The notes under the pieces: model-generated
The model's database searches: none
Seen by the model: the letters and a program-made list of their open reading frames with translations, nothing else
What the model was told of the DNA's origin: nothing
Origin: Treponema sp.
Lineage (GTDB): Bacteria > Spirochaetota > Spirochaetia > Treponematales > Treponemataceae
Assembly: GCA_017548565.1 (NCBI GenBank)
Contig: JAFYZU010000025.1
Coordinates: forward strand, 1-64,000
Length of the DNA: 64,000 nt
Reading direction: 5' to 3'
Program-made: the position numbers and the translations under genes
Shown here: in pieces, positions 1 through 8,379 of the stretch
How the letters are laid out: the number at the start of each line of letters is the position of its first letter
How positions within the stretch are numbered: position 1 is the stretch's first letter

Positions 1-1
1 A

Positions 2-469
2 CAGCTTGGCTGCTATGACGCATCAACAGGCGAACCTGTATGGGAAATATTTCAGACAGACGAAGACCTGCAGAAAGAGCATCATCTTGGAGGCTTTGAT
101 GAAGATACAGGTATTTTCTATTCAGACGGAAGACTTTATTACACTACCTATGACACCTGCAATTCAACGGAATACCCGAAACATCTTAGAAATAACATTC
201 TTTGCATAGACGCAAAAACAGGAAAATATATCTGGAGCTATGCAACAGACGGTTCTTTAGGTTCAAGACCTATTGTTTCTAACGGTAAAGTTTTTGTTAC
301 TACGTTCTTAAGAGGGCTTTACGTTTTCGATGCCAAAACAGGTAAGCTTATCGGCTCAGACAAAACAAAAGGCACCTGGGGTGATGAACGCAATGCAATC
401 TATAACGGAAACGTTATTTTCTTTGATTACAGTAAGAAAAATGGAACTCTGTATTCCATAAAGCCATAA
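2..469 (+). CDS. PQQ-type beta-propeller protein, 3' part only
   Basis: This is the last 155 codons of a gene that begins left of the window; the frame starting at base 2 is open to a TAA at 467-469. It shows repeated propeller blades of the PQQ/quinoprotein-like type: a C-Y-D-A-S-T-G-E-P-V-W stretch near the edge, then D-A-K-T-G-K-Y-I-W-S and D-A-K-T-G-K-L-I-G further on. Each is a strand turn followed by a tryptophan or aliphatic docking position. Such propellers occur in exported binding proteins and in multidomain enzymes, so the catalytic part, if any, is not visible. The short ATG-initiated reading at 6-209 is in another frame and is not the gene. Fold assignment is fairly sure; function is unknown. 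Confidence 0.75.
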   Translation, partial: QLGCYDASTGEPVWEIFQTDEDLQKEHHLGGFDEDTGIFYSDGRLYYTTYDTCNSTEYPKHLRNNILCIDAKTGKYIWSYATDGSLGSRPIVSNGKVFVTTFLRGLYVFDAKTGKLIGSDKTKGTWGDERNAIYNGNVIFFDYSKKNGTLYSIKP

Positions 470-491
470 AAATTTGAAATAAAGGATTATT

Positions 492-1169
492 ATGAAGTCT
501 AAAGCGTTTTTAATCTTATCAGTATTATTCTTATTAATCTCATGTAATGAAAATAAAGATAAAATAAAAATACGAATAAGTGCTGTCTCAAATGAAAGTG
601 ATTCTATTCTATTTTCTGTTTTCCCAGAAAATGAATTTGGACAAATTATTAATGGAGCCGTTGTTTTTGTAAAAGACAGTTCTAATTGTATTACTTTTTT
701 ATCATATAATTCTAAAACTTGCTGTTATGAAGGAGAAATAATCCCTTATGATGATTCTTATATTGTAACAATTAATTCTAATGCTATAAGTGAAATAAAA
801 AAAATTACAATAAAACATTCTGTATTAAAAGAAAAACCCTTCATTACATTTTTTTCTGATTCTTCTAGAAACTCTGTATTAAAAGGGAACTCTTTAGATC
901 CAACAAAAGAAATACAATTATACTGGAAAGATTTGGGTGAAAATATTATTTATACTGTTTCTATAAATTCATCAACACAAATTTGCTTTCAACAATCATT
1001 ATATGAAAACAACATAATAATACCACCTGAAACAATTCCAGAATCTGACAAGTTATTTGTTATTATTTCAGCTCAAAGAATGTTTGGAGATTGTACTTTT
1101 CAAACTTGTAATTATTATTCAATTTCAAGTTCTAAAATATCGTCAGTAATGTTCAATACAAAACTATGA
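492..1169 (+). CDS. small AT-rich lipoprotein, unknown function
   Basis: Predicted 225-residue lipoprotein. A short hydrophobic signal ends in L-L-I-S-C with Cys18 as the likely lipidation site, followed by a charged N-E-N-K-D-K tether. The mature part is rich in Ser, Asn, Ile and Lys and looks beta-rich, but I recognise no domain. AAAGGA lies 7 nt before the ATG. The stop overlaps the next start as ATGA (1166-1169), so the two genes are probably translationally coupled and work together. The DNA is visibly more AT-rich than genes after 3650. Treating it as a partner or accessory of the downstream metalloprotease is inference from coupling only. Confidence 0.7.
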   Translation: MKSKAFLILSVLFLLISCNENKDKIKIRISAVSNESDSILFSVFPENEFGQIINGAVVFVKDSSNCITFLSYNSKTCCYEGEIIPYDDSYIVTINSNAISEIKKITIKHSVLKEKPFITFFSDSSRNSVLKGNSLDPTKEIQLYWKDLGENIIYTVSINSSTQICFQQSLYENNIIIPPETIPESDKLFVIISAQRMFGDCTFQTCNYYSISSSKISSVMFNTKL

Positions 1170-2827
1170 AAAGAGTACTTTTTTATTTATTATTTTTATC
1201 TTTTATTTCCTGCTCATATAAAACTAATTTATCTGAATTCTCCATAACAAGTCCCAAAGAAAACTGGACTTATTTTGAAAATGAAGAAATTTATTTTTCT
1301 ACAGATATTATAAGTCCATATCTAAAATGGTATTCATCAATAGATGGTTTTCTGGACAGTAATTCTCATTTTTGTAAAAAACTTTCTGCAGGACAACATG
1401 AAATATCTTTATATAATTCAAAAAGCAAAATTTTAAAAAAATTAATAATAAATATTAAAAATCAACAATCTACAAAGGAAAAGGAAGTATTACTTATAAA
1501 TTTTCCCTATACTTTCAAACCTGCAAGCACCTGTGGTTTTTATAGTTTATCTGGCTCTGCTAAAATTTCTGAAAACACCATTAATCAAAATGACAATAGA
1601 ATTACCAGAGATATTAAACTTAATACAAACATAAAAAATAAAACACTTATTACATATAATAATCGACAATGTGATAATACAAATCATAACAATTTTTTTT
1701 ATGTAATAAATACAAACAACCAAACTGAAGCTAACTTAATTGAAACTACATTATATTATTCAAATGAAAACATAAATATATACATTGAAAAAAACATCTC
1801 AGATACTGAAAATCTAGATAAATGTATAGAAAACATAACTCATTTAATACTTCCAAGAATAAAAGATATCTGGGGTTCTGTTGAAGACATAAACCATGAT
1901 AATAAATTAACAATATTATTTAGTTCAACTATAAATAAAGAAAAAAAAGCTATTGGATTCTTTAATCAAGATGATTTCTTTTTACGAAATGATAACATAA
2001 ATTCAAAAGACTATAATCCTTATTCTAACGAAATGGACATAATTTATGTTGCATTTCCAGAAAATTCAAACAAAAATTATAGTATTGAAAGCATAAGCGC
2101 TACAATTGCACATGAAATTTCACATGCCGCTAATTTCTCAAAAAAAACTTATTTAAAAATTAAACAAAAAAAACCTTTTACTATTTTAGATACTTTTCTA
2201 GATGAAGGATTAAGTCATTTAACAGAAAATCTTGTAGGGTTTGGAAGTTCTGGCGGAAACAAAGATTTTATAAATGCATATCTTAAAAATTCAAATATTT
2301 GTTCTTTTTGTTCAAGTAATATACTGGGAGAACAAGATACTGTTGAAAGAAGAGGTGCAATGTCTTTATTTTTATTTTTTTTATTTAATAAAGCAGGAGG
2401 TTTTGATTGGGGGGACAATAAAATAAACTTACTTGATAAAGGTGGTATTTCTTTTCTAAAAAAAATTATTTCAAGTGAAGATAATAGTTGGGATTCTATC
2501 GGTTCATATTTTAATATAAGTACTGATTTATTGTTTCAAGAATTTTGTAGAAAATGTTTAACTGAAAATCTGTACAATATATTTGATTTTAATAAGACTG
2601 ATATAATGACTGGTGAAAGAATATTTGAATGTAATGAATTTAAGAAATATGATATAAACAATATCAATACAATTCTAGATTATTCTATAACAAAACTTAA
2701 TCCTATAAATAATGAATTCTATCTTCAAATCTTTTTTATGGAAATACTTATTTTATATTTCTGGAGGAATAAAATCTTCAGGATAAATAATTTTATATCT
2801 TCCAATTTTTGCATTAAAACAAATTAA
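1166..2827 (+). CDS. lipoprotein zinc metalloprotease (HEXXH, M30-like)
   Basis: Predicted 553-residue lipoprotein (signal ending F-I-S-C, Cys16) with a zinc-protease core. H-E-I-S-H begins at residue 316, and D-E-G-L-S-H places a third ligand, Glu347, about 31 residues later, the gluzincin arrangement. Upstream, D-I-N-H-D-N-K-L-T resembles an acidic calcium-binding loop. The layout recalls hyicolysin-type (M30) peptidases; that assignment is from memory and should be tested by profile search. It should act on the outer face of a membrane. It is coupled to the preceding lipoprotein by a 4-nt overlap. The last 25 codons run antisense into the minus-strand HTH gene (2753-2968), so the C-terminus may be frayed or recently altered. 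Confidence 0.7.
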   Translation: MKRVLFYLLFLSFISCSYKTNLSEFSITSPKENWTYFENEEIYFSTDIISPYLKWYSSIDGFLDSNSHFCKKLSAGQHEISLYNSKSKILKKLIINIKNQQSTKEKEVLLINFPYTFKPASTCGFYSLSGSAKISENTINQNDNRITRDIKLNTNIKNKTLITYNNRQCDNTNHNNFFYVINTNNQTEANLIETTLYYSNENINIYIEKNISDTENLDKCIENITHLILPRIKDIWGSVEDINHDNKLTILFSSTINKEKKAIGFFNQDDFFLRNDNINSKDYNPYSNEMDIIYVAFPENSNKNYSIESISATIAHEISHAANFSKKTYLKIKQKKPFTILDTFLDEGLSHLTENLVGFGSSGGNKDFINAYLKNSNICSFCSSNILGEQDTVERRGAMSLFLFFLFNKAGGFDWGDNKINLLDKGGISFLKKIISSEDNSWDSIGSYFNISTDLLFQEFCRKCLTENLYNIFDFNKTDIMTGERIFECNEFKKYDINNINTILDYSITKLNPINNEFYLQIFFMEILILYFWRNKIFRINNFISSNFCIKTN

Positions 2828-2968
2828 ATCAGGTACTTCTAATTCCTTATAAATATTTCTAGCAATACGTTTTACACTTGGTACCGAATAATTTAATTTA
2901 GTAGCAATAGTTTCAAATTTTATATTCTGCGTTATCAAATAAAAAACTTTTATATGTTTGTTTGACAA
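2753..2968 (-). pseudogene. LuxR-type HTH domain, 3' fragment of a split regulator
   Basis: A 71-codon reading with the shape of a LuxR/GerE C-terminal helix-turn-helix: a first helix around N-K-H-I-K-V-F-Y-L-I, then I-A-T-K-L-N-Y-S-V-P-S-V-K-R-I as turn and recognition helix, then N-I-Y-K-E-L-E-V. The only initiator in this frame is TTG at 2968, with no Shine-Dalgarno. The frame continues upstream through P-K-R-Y-I-N-V-A-D-L-N to a TAA at 3002-3004, which is the stop of the membrane protein in the same frame. It therefore looks like the DNA-binding tail of a membrane-bound regulator cut off by one nonsense codon. It could instead be a real separate short protein, but a start signal is lacking. 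Confidence 0.65.
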
Positions 2969-3001
2969 ATTTAAATCTGCTACATTAATATATCGTTTAG
3001 G

Positions 3002-3484
3002 TTATTCGGAAATGATTTGAGAAAAATAGATATAACATAAAATAGCTACCATAATAAATGCAGCTGTATAAATCAATTTTTCATAAAAACAAGGTAAAAA
3101 GACATCTAATCCAAATCTTAATTCCGTTAATATCATAGCAAAATATATAATGGCAGTAACTGCTATTTTAAACTTTTTATGAAAATGATATATACCTAAA
3201 ATTGCCAAAGACATTGCTCCGCCTGTAAAAAAAATAATAAAACAGTGCTCCTGAGGATAAAAAAAAGTCATTGCAAAACTATAAACAAAACCTAAACTAG
3301 CTAAATAATATAAATTTGTAAGATTTATAAACTGTAAGATACATAATAAACAACCAATCGGATTTAATATCATAAAAAAAACAAAATTACTTTCATAAAC
3401 TTTAAATGTATAGTATAACAAACCCAGAAAAATTATAGATATTACAATCCTTATAAGACTATGATTAGAAAATTTATGTTTCAT
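3002..3484 (-). CDS. membrane protein, N-terminal part of split regulator
   Basis: A 160-residue, very hydrophobic protein with about five membrane segments (for example around I-V-I-S-I-I-F-L-G-L-L-Y and A-I-I-Y-F-A-M-I-L-T). I chose ATG 3484 over the upstream ATG at 3508 because AAGGAG sits 6 nt before it. No catalytic motif is visible. The stop TAA (3002-3004) is followed in the same frame by the LuxR-type HTH at 2753-2968. The pair therefore reads as a membrane sensor with a C-terminal DNA-binding domain, about 243 residues if the stop were a sense codon. As written, the sensor would lack its effector domain. A sequencing error is a real alternative. Confidence 0.6.
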   Translation of the reverse strand: MKHKFSNHSLIRIVISIIFLGLLYYTFKVYESNFVFFMILNPIGCLLCILQFINLTNLYYLASLGFVYSFAMTFFYPQEHCFIIFFTGGAMSLAILGIYHFHKKFKIAVTAIIYFAMILTELRFGLDVFLPCFYEKLIYTAAFIMVAILCYIYFSQIISE

Positions 3485-3581
3485 TTTTAACTCCTTTTTT
3501 ATATGCACTTCTATTATAAAATCATCTTTTCATAAAAACAATTTTTTTAACACTATAATTTAAATAATCTTTCAAATAAAA

Positions 3582-3613
3582 AAAACCGCTCTCCAAATTT
3601 GAAGGGCGGTTTT
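3582..3613 (-). terminator. rho-independent terminator of the isomerase gene
   Basis: Read on the minus strand, AAAACCGCCCT and AGAGCGGTTTT pair (one G-U) around a short loop and are followed by a run of T. It lies just past the 3650 stop and is preceded by a second hairpin at 3618-3641. Confidence 0.8.
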
Positions 3614-3617
3614 CAAA

Positions 3618-3641
3618 ATTTCCGTAATCAAATACGGAAAT
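3618..3641. repeat. 9-bp perfect inverted repeat
   Basis: ATTTCCGTA and TACGGAAAT flank a 6-nt loop, between the isomerase stop and its terminator. It may stabilise the mRNA 3' end; there is no T run of its own. Confidence 0.6.
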
Positions 3642-3649
3642 ATCCTTTA

Positions 3650-5152
3650 TTAAGCAAAAGGATTTTCTGTTGCATAAAGAGTTCCTGCCGGCTGGTTATA
3701 TGCAATGTCTTCAATTCCAAGATACTGGAAGATTGTCCACAACGCTTTTCCAACATGTCCGAATGCTACTGCACCATGATGTGGATACTGTTTAGCAACT
3801 AATACGTGGCGGTAGAATCTTCCCATTTCCGGAATACCGAATACACCGATACCACCAAATGAGTGTGTAGCAGCTTCGAGAACTTCACCTTCGGCAACAT
3901 AAGCCTGGAGTTTAGTATCTGCACGTGTCTGTAATCTGAAGAATGTAATATCTCCTGCAGCAATGTCTCCTTCCAAAGTTCCGCGTGTAAAGTCTGGTTC
4001 ACTTCCTTTTGGTTCAAGTAAACGATGCTGAATCAACTGATATTTAACACCAGGTTTTCTGTCTTTGTTCAAGCGGCAGAATGGTGTATTTCCACAGTGG
4101 AATCCCATGAATGTATCGTTAAGCTTGTATGGATATTTTGTCTTTCCTTTGATTTCATCATTGTAAAGATCCTGAGGAACTGTGTTGTTGATATCAAGCA
4201 ATGTAACAGGTTCTCCTGTAACACAAGTACCGATGTATTCAGAAAGAGCACCAAAAATATCTACTTCACAAGCAACCGGAATACCTTTAGAAGCAAGGCG
4301 GCTGTTTACATAACAAGGTTCAAATCCAAATGCTTCCGGGAATGCCGGCCAACATTTATCGGCAAATACAACGTAATCGCGTGCACCTTTATGAGCTTCA
4401 GCCCAGTCGAGCAATGTAAGTTCAAACTGTGCCATTCTTGGAAGAATTGCAGGGTGATTGTTTCCACCAGATCCAAGTTCTGCTTCCATTTCTTTAACAA
4501 CATCAGCAATTCGTTTGTCATCTTTGTGTGCTTTATATGCAACAAGAAGATCAAGTTCTGAGTTTTCTTCGATTTCTACACCAATGTCATAAAGACCTTT
4601 GATAGGTGCGTTACATGCAAAGAAGTCCTGTGGACGTGGTCCAAAAGTAATAATCTTAAGATGAGCGAGACCTATCAATGTTCTTGCAACAGGAACAAAA
4701 TCCTTCATCATTGCTGCTACTTCTTCTGCAGTTCCAACAGGATATTCTGGAAGAACAGCCTTAAGGTGACGAAGTCCTAAGTTATAAGAACAGTTCAAAA
4801 CACCACAATATGCATCACCACGACCATCGATAAGTCCACCGTCCTTATAAGAAGATTCTGCAGCAGCTGCATACATTACAGGTCCATCAAAGTTTTTAGC
4901 GATCAATGTTTCTGGTGTTTCAGGACCAAAGTTTCCTAAGAATACACACAAAGCATTACATCCAGCTTTCTTAACATCTTCGATAGCTTTGAGCATGTCT
5001 TTTTCATTTTCTACTGTTACTTTACATTCGTAAAGATCAGATCCATAAGCCTTTGCGATTGCTGCTCTTCTTGATTCAGAAAGAGAAATAATAAAACAGT
5101 CGCGGCTAACAGCAATAATACCAAGTTTTACATCAGGTATGTTCTTGAACAT
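3650..5152 (-). CDS. L-fucose/L-arabinose isomerase family protein
   Basis: A 500-residue cytoplasmic sugar isomerase of the FucI/AraA-like fold, which interconverts aldoses and ketoses with a divalent metal. An N-terminal Rossmann-like part (V-K-L-G-I-I-A-V-S-R) is followed by a central part with acidic metal-ligand candidates and a C-terminal barrel ending F-G-H-V-G-K-A-L-W. Length matches the family (about 500). Start: ATG 5152 has AGGAG 7 nt upstream, while the longer open frame to 5218 has none. The gene is monocistronic, divergent from the glycosyltransferase, and ends at the terminator 3582-3613. Nearby xylulokinase and xylanase genes suggest a pentose or deoxyhexose substrate, but which sugar it uses cannot be read from sequence. 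Confidence 0.85.
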   Translation of the reverse strand: MFKNIPDVKLGIIAVSRDCFIISLSESRRAAIAKAYGSDLYECKVTVENEKDMLKAIEDVKKAGCNALCVFLGNFGPETPETLIAKNFDGPVMYAAAAESSYKDGGLIDGRGDAYCGVLNCSYNLGLRHLKAVLPEYPVGTAEEVAAMMKDFVPVARTLIGLAHLKIITFGPRPQDFFACNAPIKGLYDIGVEIEENSELDLLVAYKAHKDDKRIADVVKEMEAELGSGGNNHPAILPRMAQFELTLLDWAEAHKGARDYVVFADKCWPAFPEAFGFEPCYVNSRLASKGIPVACEVDIFGALSEYIGTCVTGEPVTLLDINNTVPQDLYNDEIKGKTKYPYKLNDTFMGFHCGNTPFCRLNKDRKPGVKYQLIQHRLLEPKGSEPDFTRGTLEGDIAAGDITFFRLQTRADTKLQAYVAEGEVLEAATHSFGGIGVFGIPEMGRFYRHVLVAKQYPHHGAVAFGHVGKALWTIFQYLGIEDIAYNQPAGTLYATENPFA

Positions 5153-5274
5153 TTCTAGTCTCCTAATTTTATAATTGTTATAGTATTCAAATTTTATCCT
5201 ATAATTGTGCATTGTCAAGTGTTAAAATAAGAAAATACTTGTCATTTTTAAAAAATCTTATTATTTTTTTTGAT

Positions 5275-6408
5275 ATGAAAGTATTAGTTTTATCTTGTAA
5301 CACCGGCGGCGGTCATAATACTGCAGCAAAAGCAATAAAAGAAGTTTTTGACATGAAAAAGGATGTATGTGAAGTAAAAGACGCCCTTTCTTTCGGAGGC
5401 CAGGCTGCATCCGATCTTGTCTGTAATTCATACATAGAAATGGTAAAAAAAACTCCGAAGCTTTTCGGTGAACTTTACAAGCTCGGTAATAAAGTAGGAC
5501 AGATGAACAATACCGGAAAAATTAAATCACCGGTTTATTTAATAAATAAAATGTATGCCGATGAGCTTGAAAAATACATTCTCGAAAATAAATTCGATGC
5601 GATAATCTGCACGCATATATTTCCTGCCGAAGCATTGACTCACTTAAAAAGACGCCATAACCTCCAGATTCCTTTTTTCTTTGTTTCAACTGATTATTAC
5701 TGCTGTCCGCTTATTGAAGAAATTTCACCTGAGCTTTATTTTTCCGCACATAAAGATACCCTGTTTACATTTGCCGACAAGGGAATTAACATGGATATTA
5801 TTATACCAACCGGTATTCCTGTATCTCAGAAATTCGTAACATCCATCGATAAAAATCAGGCGCGGGAAGAATTAAAGCTTAATCCGAAAGATAAAATCTT
5901 TCTGCTTATGAGCGGAAGCATGGGCTTTGGCGATACTATTTCAATTGCCCGTTATATTTTCGATAACAGCGATAAAAACACAAAGATTGTCGCCATTACC
6001 GGTAACAATCAGGATATGTACACGGAATTTCAAAAAGAATTTGAAAACGAAAAACGTCTTATTCTTCTTGGTTTTACCGATAAAGTTTATTTATACATGA
6101 ATGCCTGTGACATCCTTCTTACAAAACCAGGCGGACTTTCAAGCACTGAAGCACTCGTAAAAGGCATTCCGATAATCCATACATCACCGATTCCAGGATG
6201 TGAAACAGAAAACGTTCAGTTTTTTACAGAGCATAATCTTTCTCTTTATGCACAGAATTCAAAAGAAGCAGGAAGACTTGCCGTTCTTCTTATGGGCGAT
6301 AAATTCTTACGCAGCCAGATGCTCGCAGCACAAAAAAATTACCGCTGTGAAAATTCCGCAGCGGCAATAGTAGAAAAAGTTAAGAATTATAAAAAATCCG
6401 GACTTTAA
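5275..6408 (+). CDS. MGDG synthase/UgtP-like diacylglycerol glycosyltransferase
   Basis: A 377-residue GT-B glycosyltransferase of the MurG/MGDG-synthase type, expected to move a sugar from a nucleotide donor to diacylglycerol at the inner membrane face. The N-terminal acceptor domain has the diagnostic S-C-N-T-G-G-G-H-N-T-A motif. The C-terminal donor domain has L-L-M-S-G-S-M-G-F and T-K-P-G-G-L-S-S-T-E-A, the nucleotide-sugar site. Glycosyl-diacylglycerols are known major lipids in treponemes, which fits. Start ATG 5275 gives the family N-terminus (M-K-V-L-V-L-S); the in-frame ATG at 5212 adds 21 atypical residues. Neither start has a clear ribosome-binding site. The gene ends one base before the convergent DUF4867 gene, with no terminator visible between them. 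Confidence 0.85.
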   Translation: MKVLVLSCNTGGGHNTAAKAIKEVFDMKKDVCEVKDALSFGGQAASDLVCNSYIEMVKKTPKLFGELYKLGNKVGQMNNTGKIKSPVYLINKMYADELEKYILENKFDAIICTHIFPAEALTHLKRRHNLQIPFFFVSTDYYCCPLIEEISPELYFSAHKDTLFTFADKGINMDIIIPTGIPVSQKFVTSIDKNQAREELKLNPKDKIFLLMSGSMGFGDTISIARYIFDNSDKNTKIVAITGNNQDMYTEFQKEFENEKRLILLGFTDKVYLYMNACDILLTKPGGLSSTEALVKGIPIIHTSPIPGCETENVQFFTEHNLSLYAQNSKEAGRLAVLLMGDKFLRSQMLAAQKNYRCENSAAAIVEKVKNYKKSGL

Positions 6409-7053
6409 TTAACCTATATCAATATTCACTCCTGACAAACCGACAAAGGCTCCTGCTTTTGCTTCGTTCGAATCAGGATGTGCAATGAGCCATTTATTTT
6501 TTGCCCAGAGCAATTTATCGTTAAGATTCTTTTCATCAAGCTTAGGTTTTTCTGTATTAGTGTCTTTTGGAAGAACAATAATAACCCTGAAGCCTTCTTT
6601 TGAAACTTCACCGTTCTTTACTGCATTACATGGTGCATAATGAAGAGTTGTTTCATAAACCTGAACTATAGTTCCCTTTGGAACATAGAATGCTTCTACT
6701 GCAGAGGTATTCAATTTTCCGTTTTTAACAGACTGTAAAGAAGCAAGCAGAAGGATTATATCATTTGAAGGGATGTTCAATTCTGAACCGATGTGCCATT
6801 CAAGACAATTCAATTTTGTATTGTTACCGTTACAGTAACCTACTTGAATCGGCATTCCGCCATAAGCATTTGTACTGAATTCTTTTGCAACAGGCAAAGC
6901 TTCCAATCCTGCATCACCCGGTTCATAAATTACAGCACCTTCCGGTTTTTTTGTTGTTTCATCAAGTTTTTTAAGTAAATCTGTTACATCATAACCTGTT
7001 AAAACTTTTCCGTATTTTTCAAAACTGTGAGAAAAAACTGATTTTATACGCAT
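6409..7053 (-). CDS. DUF4867 family protein
   Basis: A 214-residue soluble protein matching, from memory, the DUF4867 family, cupin-like proteins often found beside sugar-catabolism genes. Visible features are the E-P-G-D-A-G-L-E-A-L opening, a conserved L-E-W-H-I-G-S-E-L segment, and F-Y-V-P-K-G-T-I-V-Q-V-Y-E-T-T-L-H-Y-A-P, which looks like a cupin sheet with His and Glu metal-ligand candidates. AGGAG lies before ATG 7053. No enzyme activity is established that I know of. Its location between a sugar isomerase and a xylanase supports a role in carbohydrate or uronate metabolism, but that is inference. Confidence 0.75.
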   Translation of the reverse strand: MRIKSVFSHSFEKYGKVLTGYDVTDLLKKLDETTKKPEGAVIYEPGDAGLEALPVAKEFSTNAYGGMPIQVGYCNGNNTKLNCLEWHIGSELNIPSNDIILLLASLQSVKNGKLNTSAVEAFYVPKGTIVQVYETTLHYAPCNAVKNGEVSKEGFRVIIVLPKDTNTEKPKLDEKNLNDKLLWAKNKWLIAHPDSNEAKAGAFVGLSGVNIDIG

Positions 7054-7190
7054 TTTTTTTACTCCTGAATCTTGTAGATTATATATTAAGTATAACTCAC
7101 TTTTTTCGATTTTGCATTATAAAAAAACAACATTTATAAATTTATACAATTTTAATACATTTTTCTTATTCTTTTTTAAGCCTTTTTCCA

Positions 7191-7196
7191 TATAAT
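7191..7196 (+). promoter_or_regulatory. -10 box of the xylanase gene, leaderless type
   Basis: TATAAT ends 6 nt before ATG 7203, and no Shine-Dalgarno precedes the ATG. The -35 position (ATTCTT, 17 bp upstream) is poor. Transcription would start at or next to the ATG. Confidence 0.5.
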
Positions 7197-7202
7197 TAAA
7201 CT

Positions 7203-8339
7203 ATGAGTAAACGTTTATTTGAACTTTACAAAGATTATTTCAGACTTGGTGCTGCCGTAAGCGGTATTTTTCTTAAAACACAGGAAGAACTGGAAGCCGA
7301 TTTAAACAGAATCAAAAAGCATATTGAGGAATTCAAAAAAACTCATCCCCAGCCTCCTGCAAACGGTTTTAAAATAGAAGTTCCAAAGCTTCCAAAAGGA
7401 CCTTTTCCCGATTTAGACATCGTTAAAAATCACTTTAACCTTATTGTCGCAGAAAATGATACTAAAATGGAATCTGTTTACAAAGGAGAAGATGATTTCA
7501 ATTTTACAATGCCCGACCGTTATGTAAAATTTGCAAAAGATAACAGCATAGATTTCAGATGGCATACTCTTGTCTGGCACAATCAGTCCCCGAAATGGAT
7601 TTTCGAAGATAAAAACGGTAATAATGCTTCCAGAGAGCTTCTTGAAGAGCGACTGAAAAAATATATATTTACAATAGGTGAACGGTATTCGAAAGATGTA
7701 TGTTCGGTAGATGTCGTTAATGAATGTATTTCCGACAAAAATTTTGAACTGCGTGACGGCAATGATCGTTCCCGCTGGTTTGACATTCTTGGACCTGATT
7801 ATGTTGATAAAGCATTTTTATGGGCAAAGGAAGCGTTTCCTCATTCAAATCTTGTAATAAACGATTATAATCTTGAAATGCGTAAAGGAAAACGCGAAGG
7901 AATGTACAGACTTGTAAAAGGAATGCTTGAACGGAATATTCCCGTTGATACAGTCGGATTACAGATGCACATCAATTACAAAAATCCACCGGTTGAAGAA
8001 ATAAAAGAAACTATAGAACTTTTCGGTAACCTCGGACTTAATGTTATAGTTACTGAAATGGAAGTTTCTGCCTATATTGATGAAGATTTTGAACATCCCG
8101 ATCCCCGAAAGGAATATACTAAAGAATTTCTGGAAATTCAGGCTCAGCGTTATTATGATTTATTTGAATGCTTTAAATATGAAGCTAAACAGGGTTTTTT
8201 AAAAGATGTCGTGCTGTGGGGCATTACCGATAGATTCAGCTGGAAAAACGGATTCCCTGCACCCGGTAGAACTGACTGCTGTCTTTTATTCGACAATGAA
8301 GGAAAACCGAAACCTGCTTTTGACAGATTGACAAAATAA
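7203..8339 (+). CDS. cytoplasmic GH10 endo-1,4-beta-xylanase
   Basis: A 378-residue glycoside hydrolase family 10 protein that cleaves beta-1,4-xylan or xylo-oligosaccharides with retention. Family landmarks are in order: W-H-T-L-V-W-H-N-Q from about residue 120, acid/base Glu174 in D-V-V-N-E-C, nucleophile Glu285 in V-T-E-M-E, and a late V-L-W-G-I-T-D-R-F-S-W. There is no signal peptide, membrane segment or carbohydrate-binding module, so it probably acts inside the cell on imported oligosaccharides. The ATG lacks a ribosome-binding site, but a TATAAT box lies 6 nt upstream, suggesting a leaderless mRNA. The thioesterase gene follows 40 nt downstream with its own strong ribosome-binding site. 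Confidence 0.93.
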   Translation: MSKRLFELYKDYFRLGAAVSGIFLKTQEELEADLNRIKKHIEEFKKTHPQPPANGFKIEVPKLPKGPFPDLDIVKNHFNLIVAENDTKMESVYKGEDDFNFTMPDRYVKFAKDNSIDFRWHTLVWHNQSPKWIFEDKNGNNASRELLEERLKKYIFTIGERYSKDVCSVDVVNECISDKNFELRDGNDRSRWFDILGPDYVDKAFLWAKEAFPHSNLVINDYNLEMRKGKREGMYRLVKGMLERNIPVDTVGLQMHINYKNPPVEEIKETIELFGNLGLNVIVTEMEVSAYIDEDFEHPDPRKEYTKEFLEIQAQRYYDLFECFKYEAKQGFLKDVVLWGITDRFSWKNGFPAPGRTDCCLLFDNEGKPKPAFDRLTK

Positions 8340-8379
8340 ACAAATTTTGTCATTTTAAATCCGAAAAGGAGATTTTAAA

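Noticed and set aside
4025-4561. 178-codon plus-strand frame inside the isomerase gene
   Set aside because: Antisense shadow of a well-supported gene; Cys/Phe-rich, no ribosome-binding site, no recognisable domain.
5153-5218. Longer N-terminus of the isomerase
   Set aside because: No ribosome-binding site and not family-like; AGGAG supports ATG 5152.
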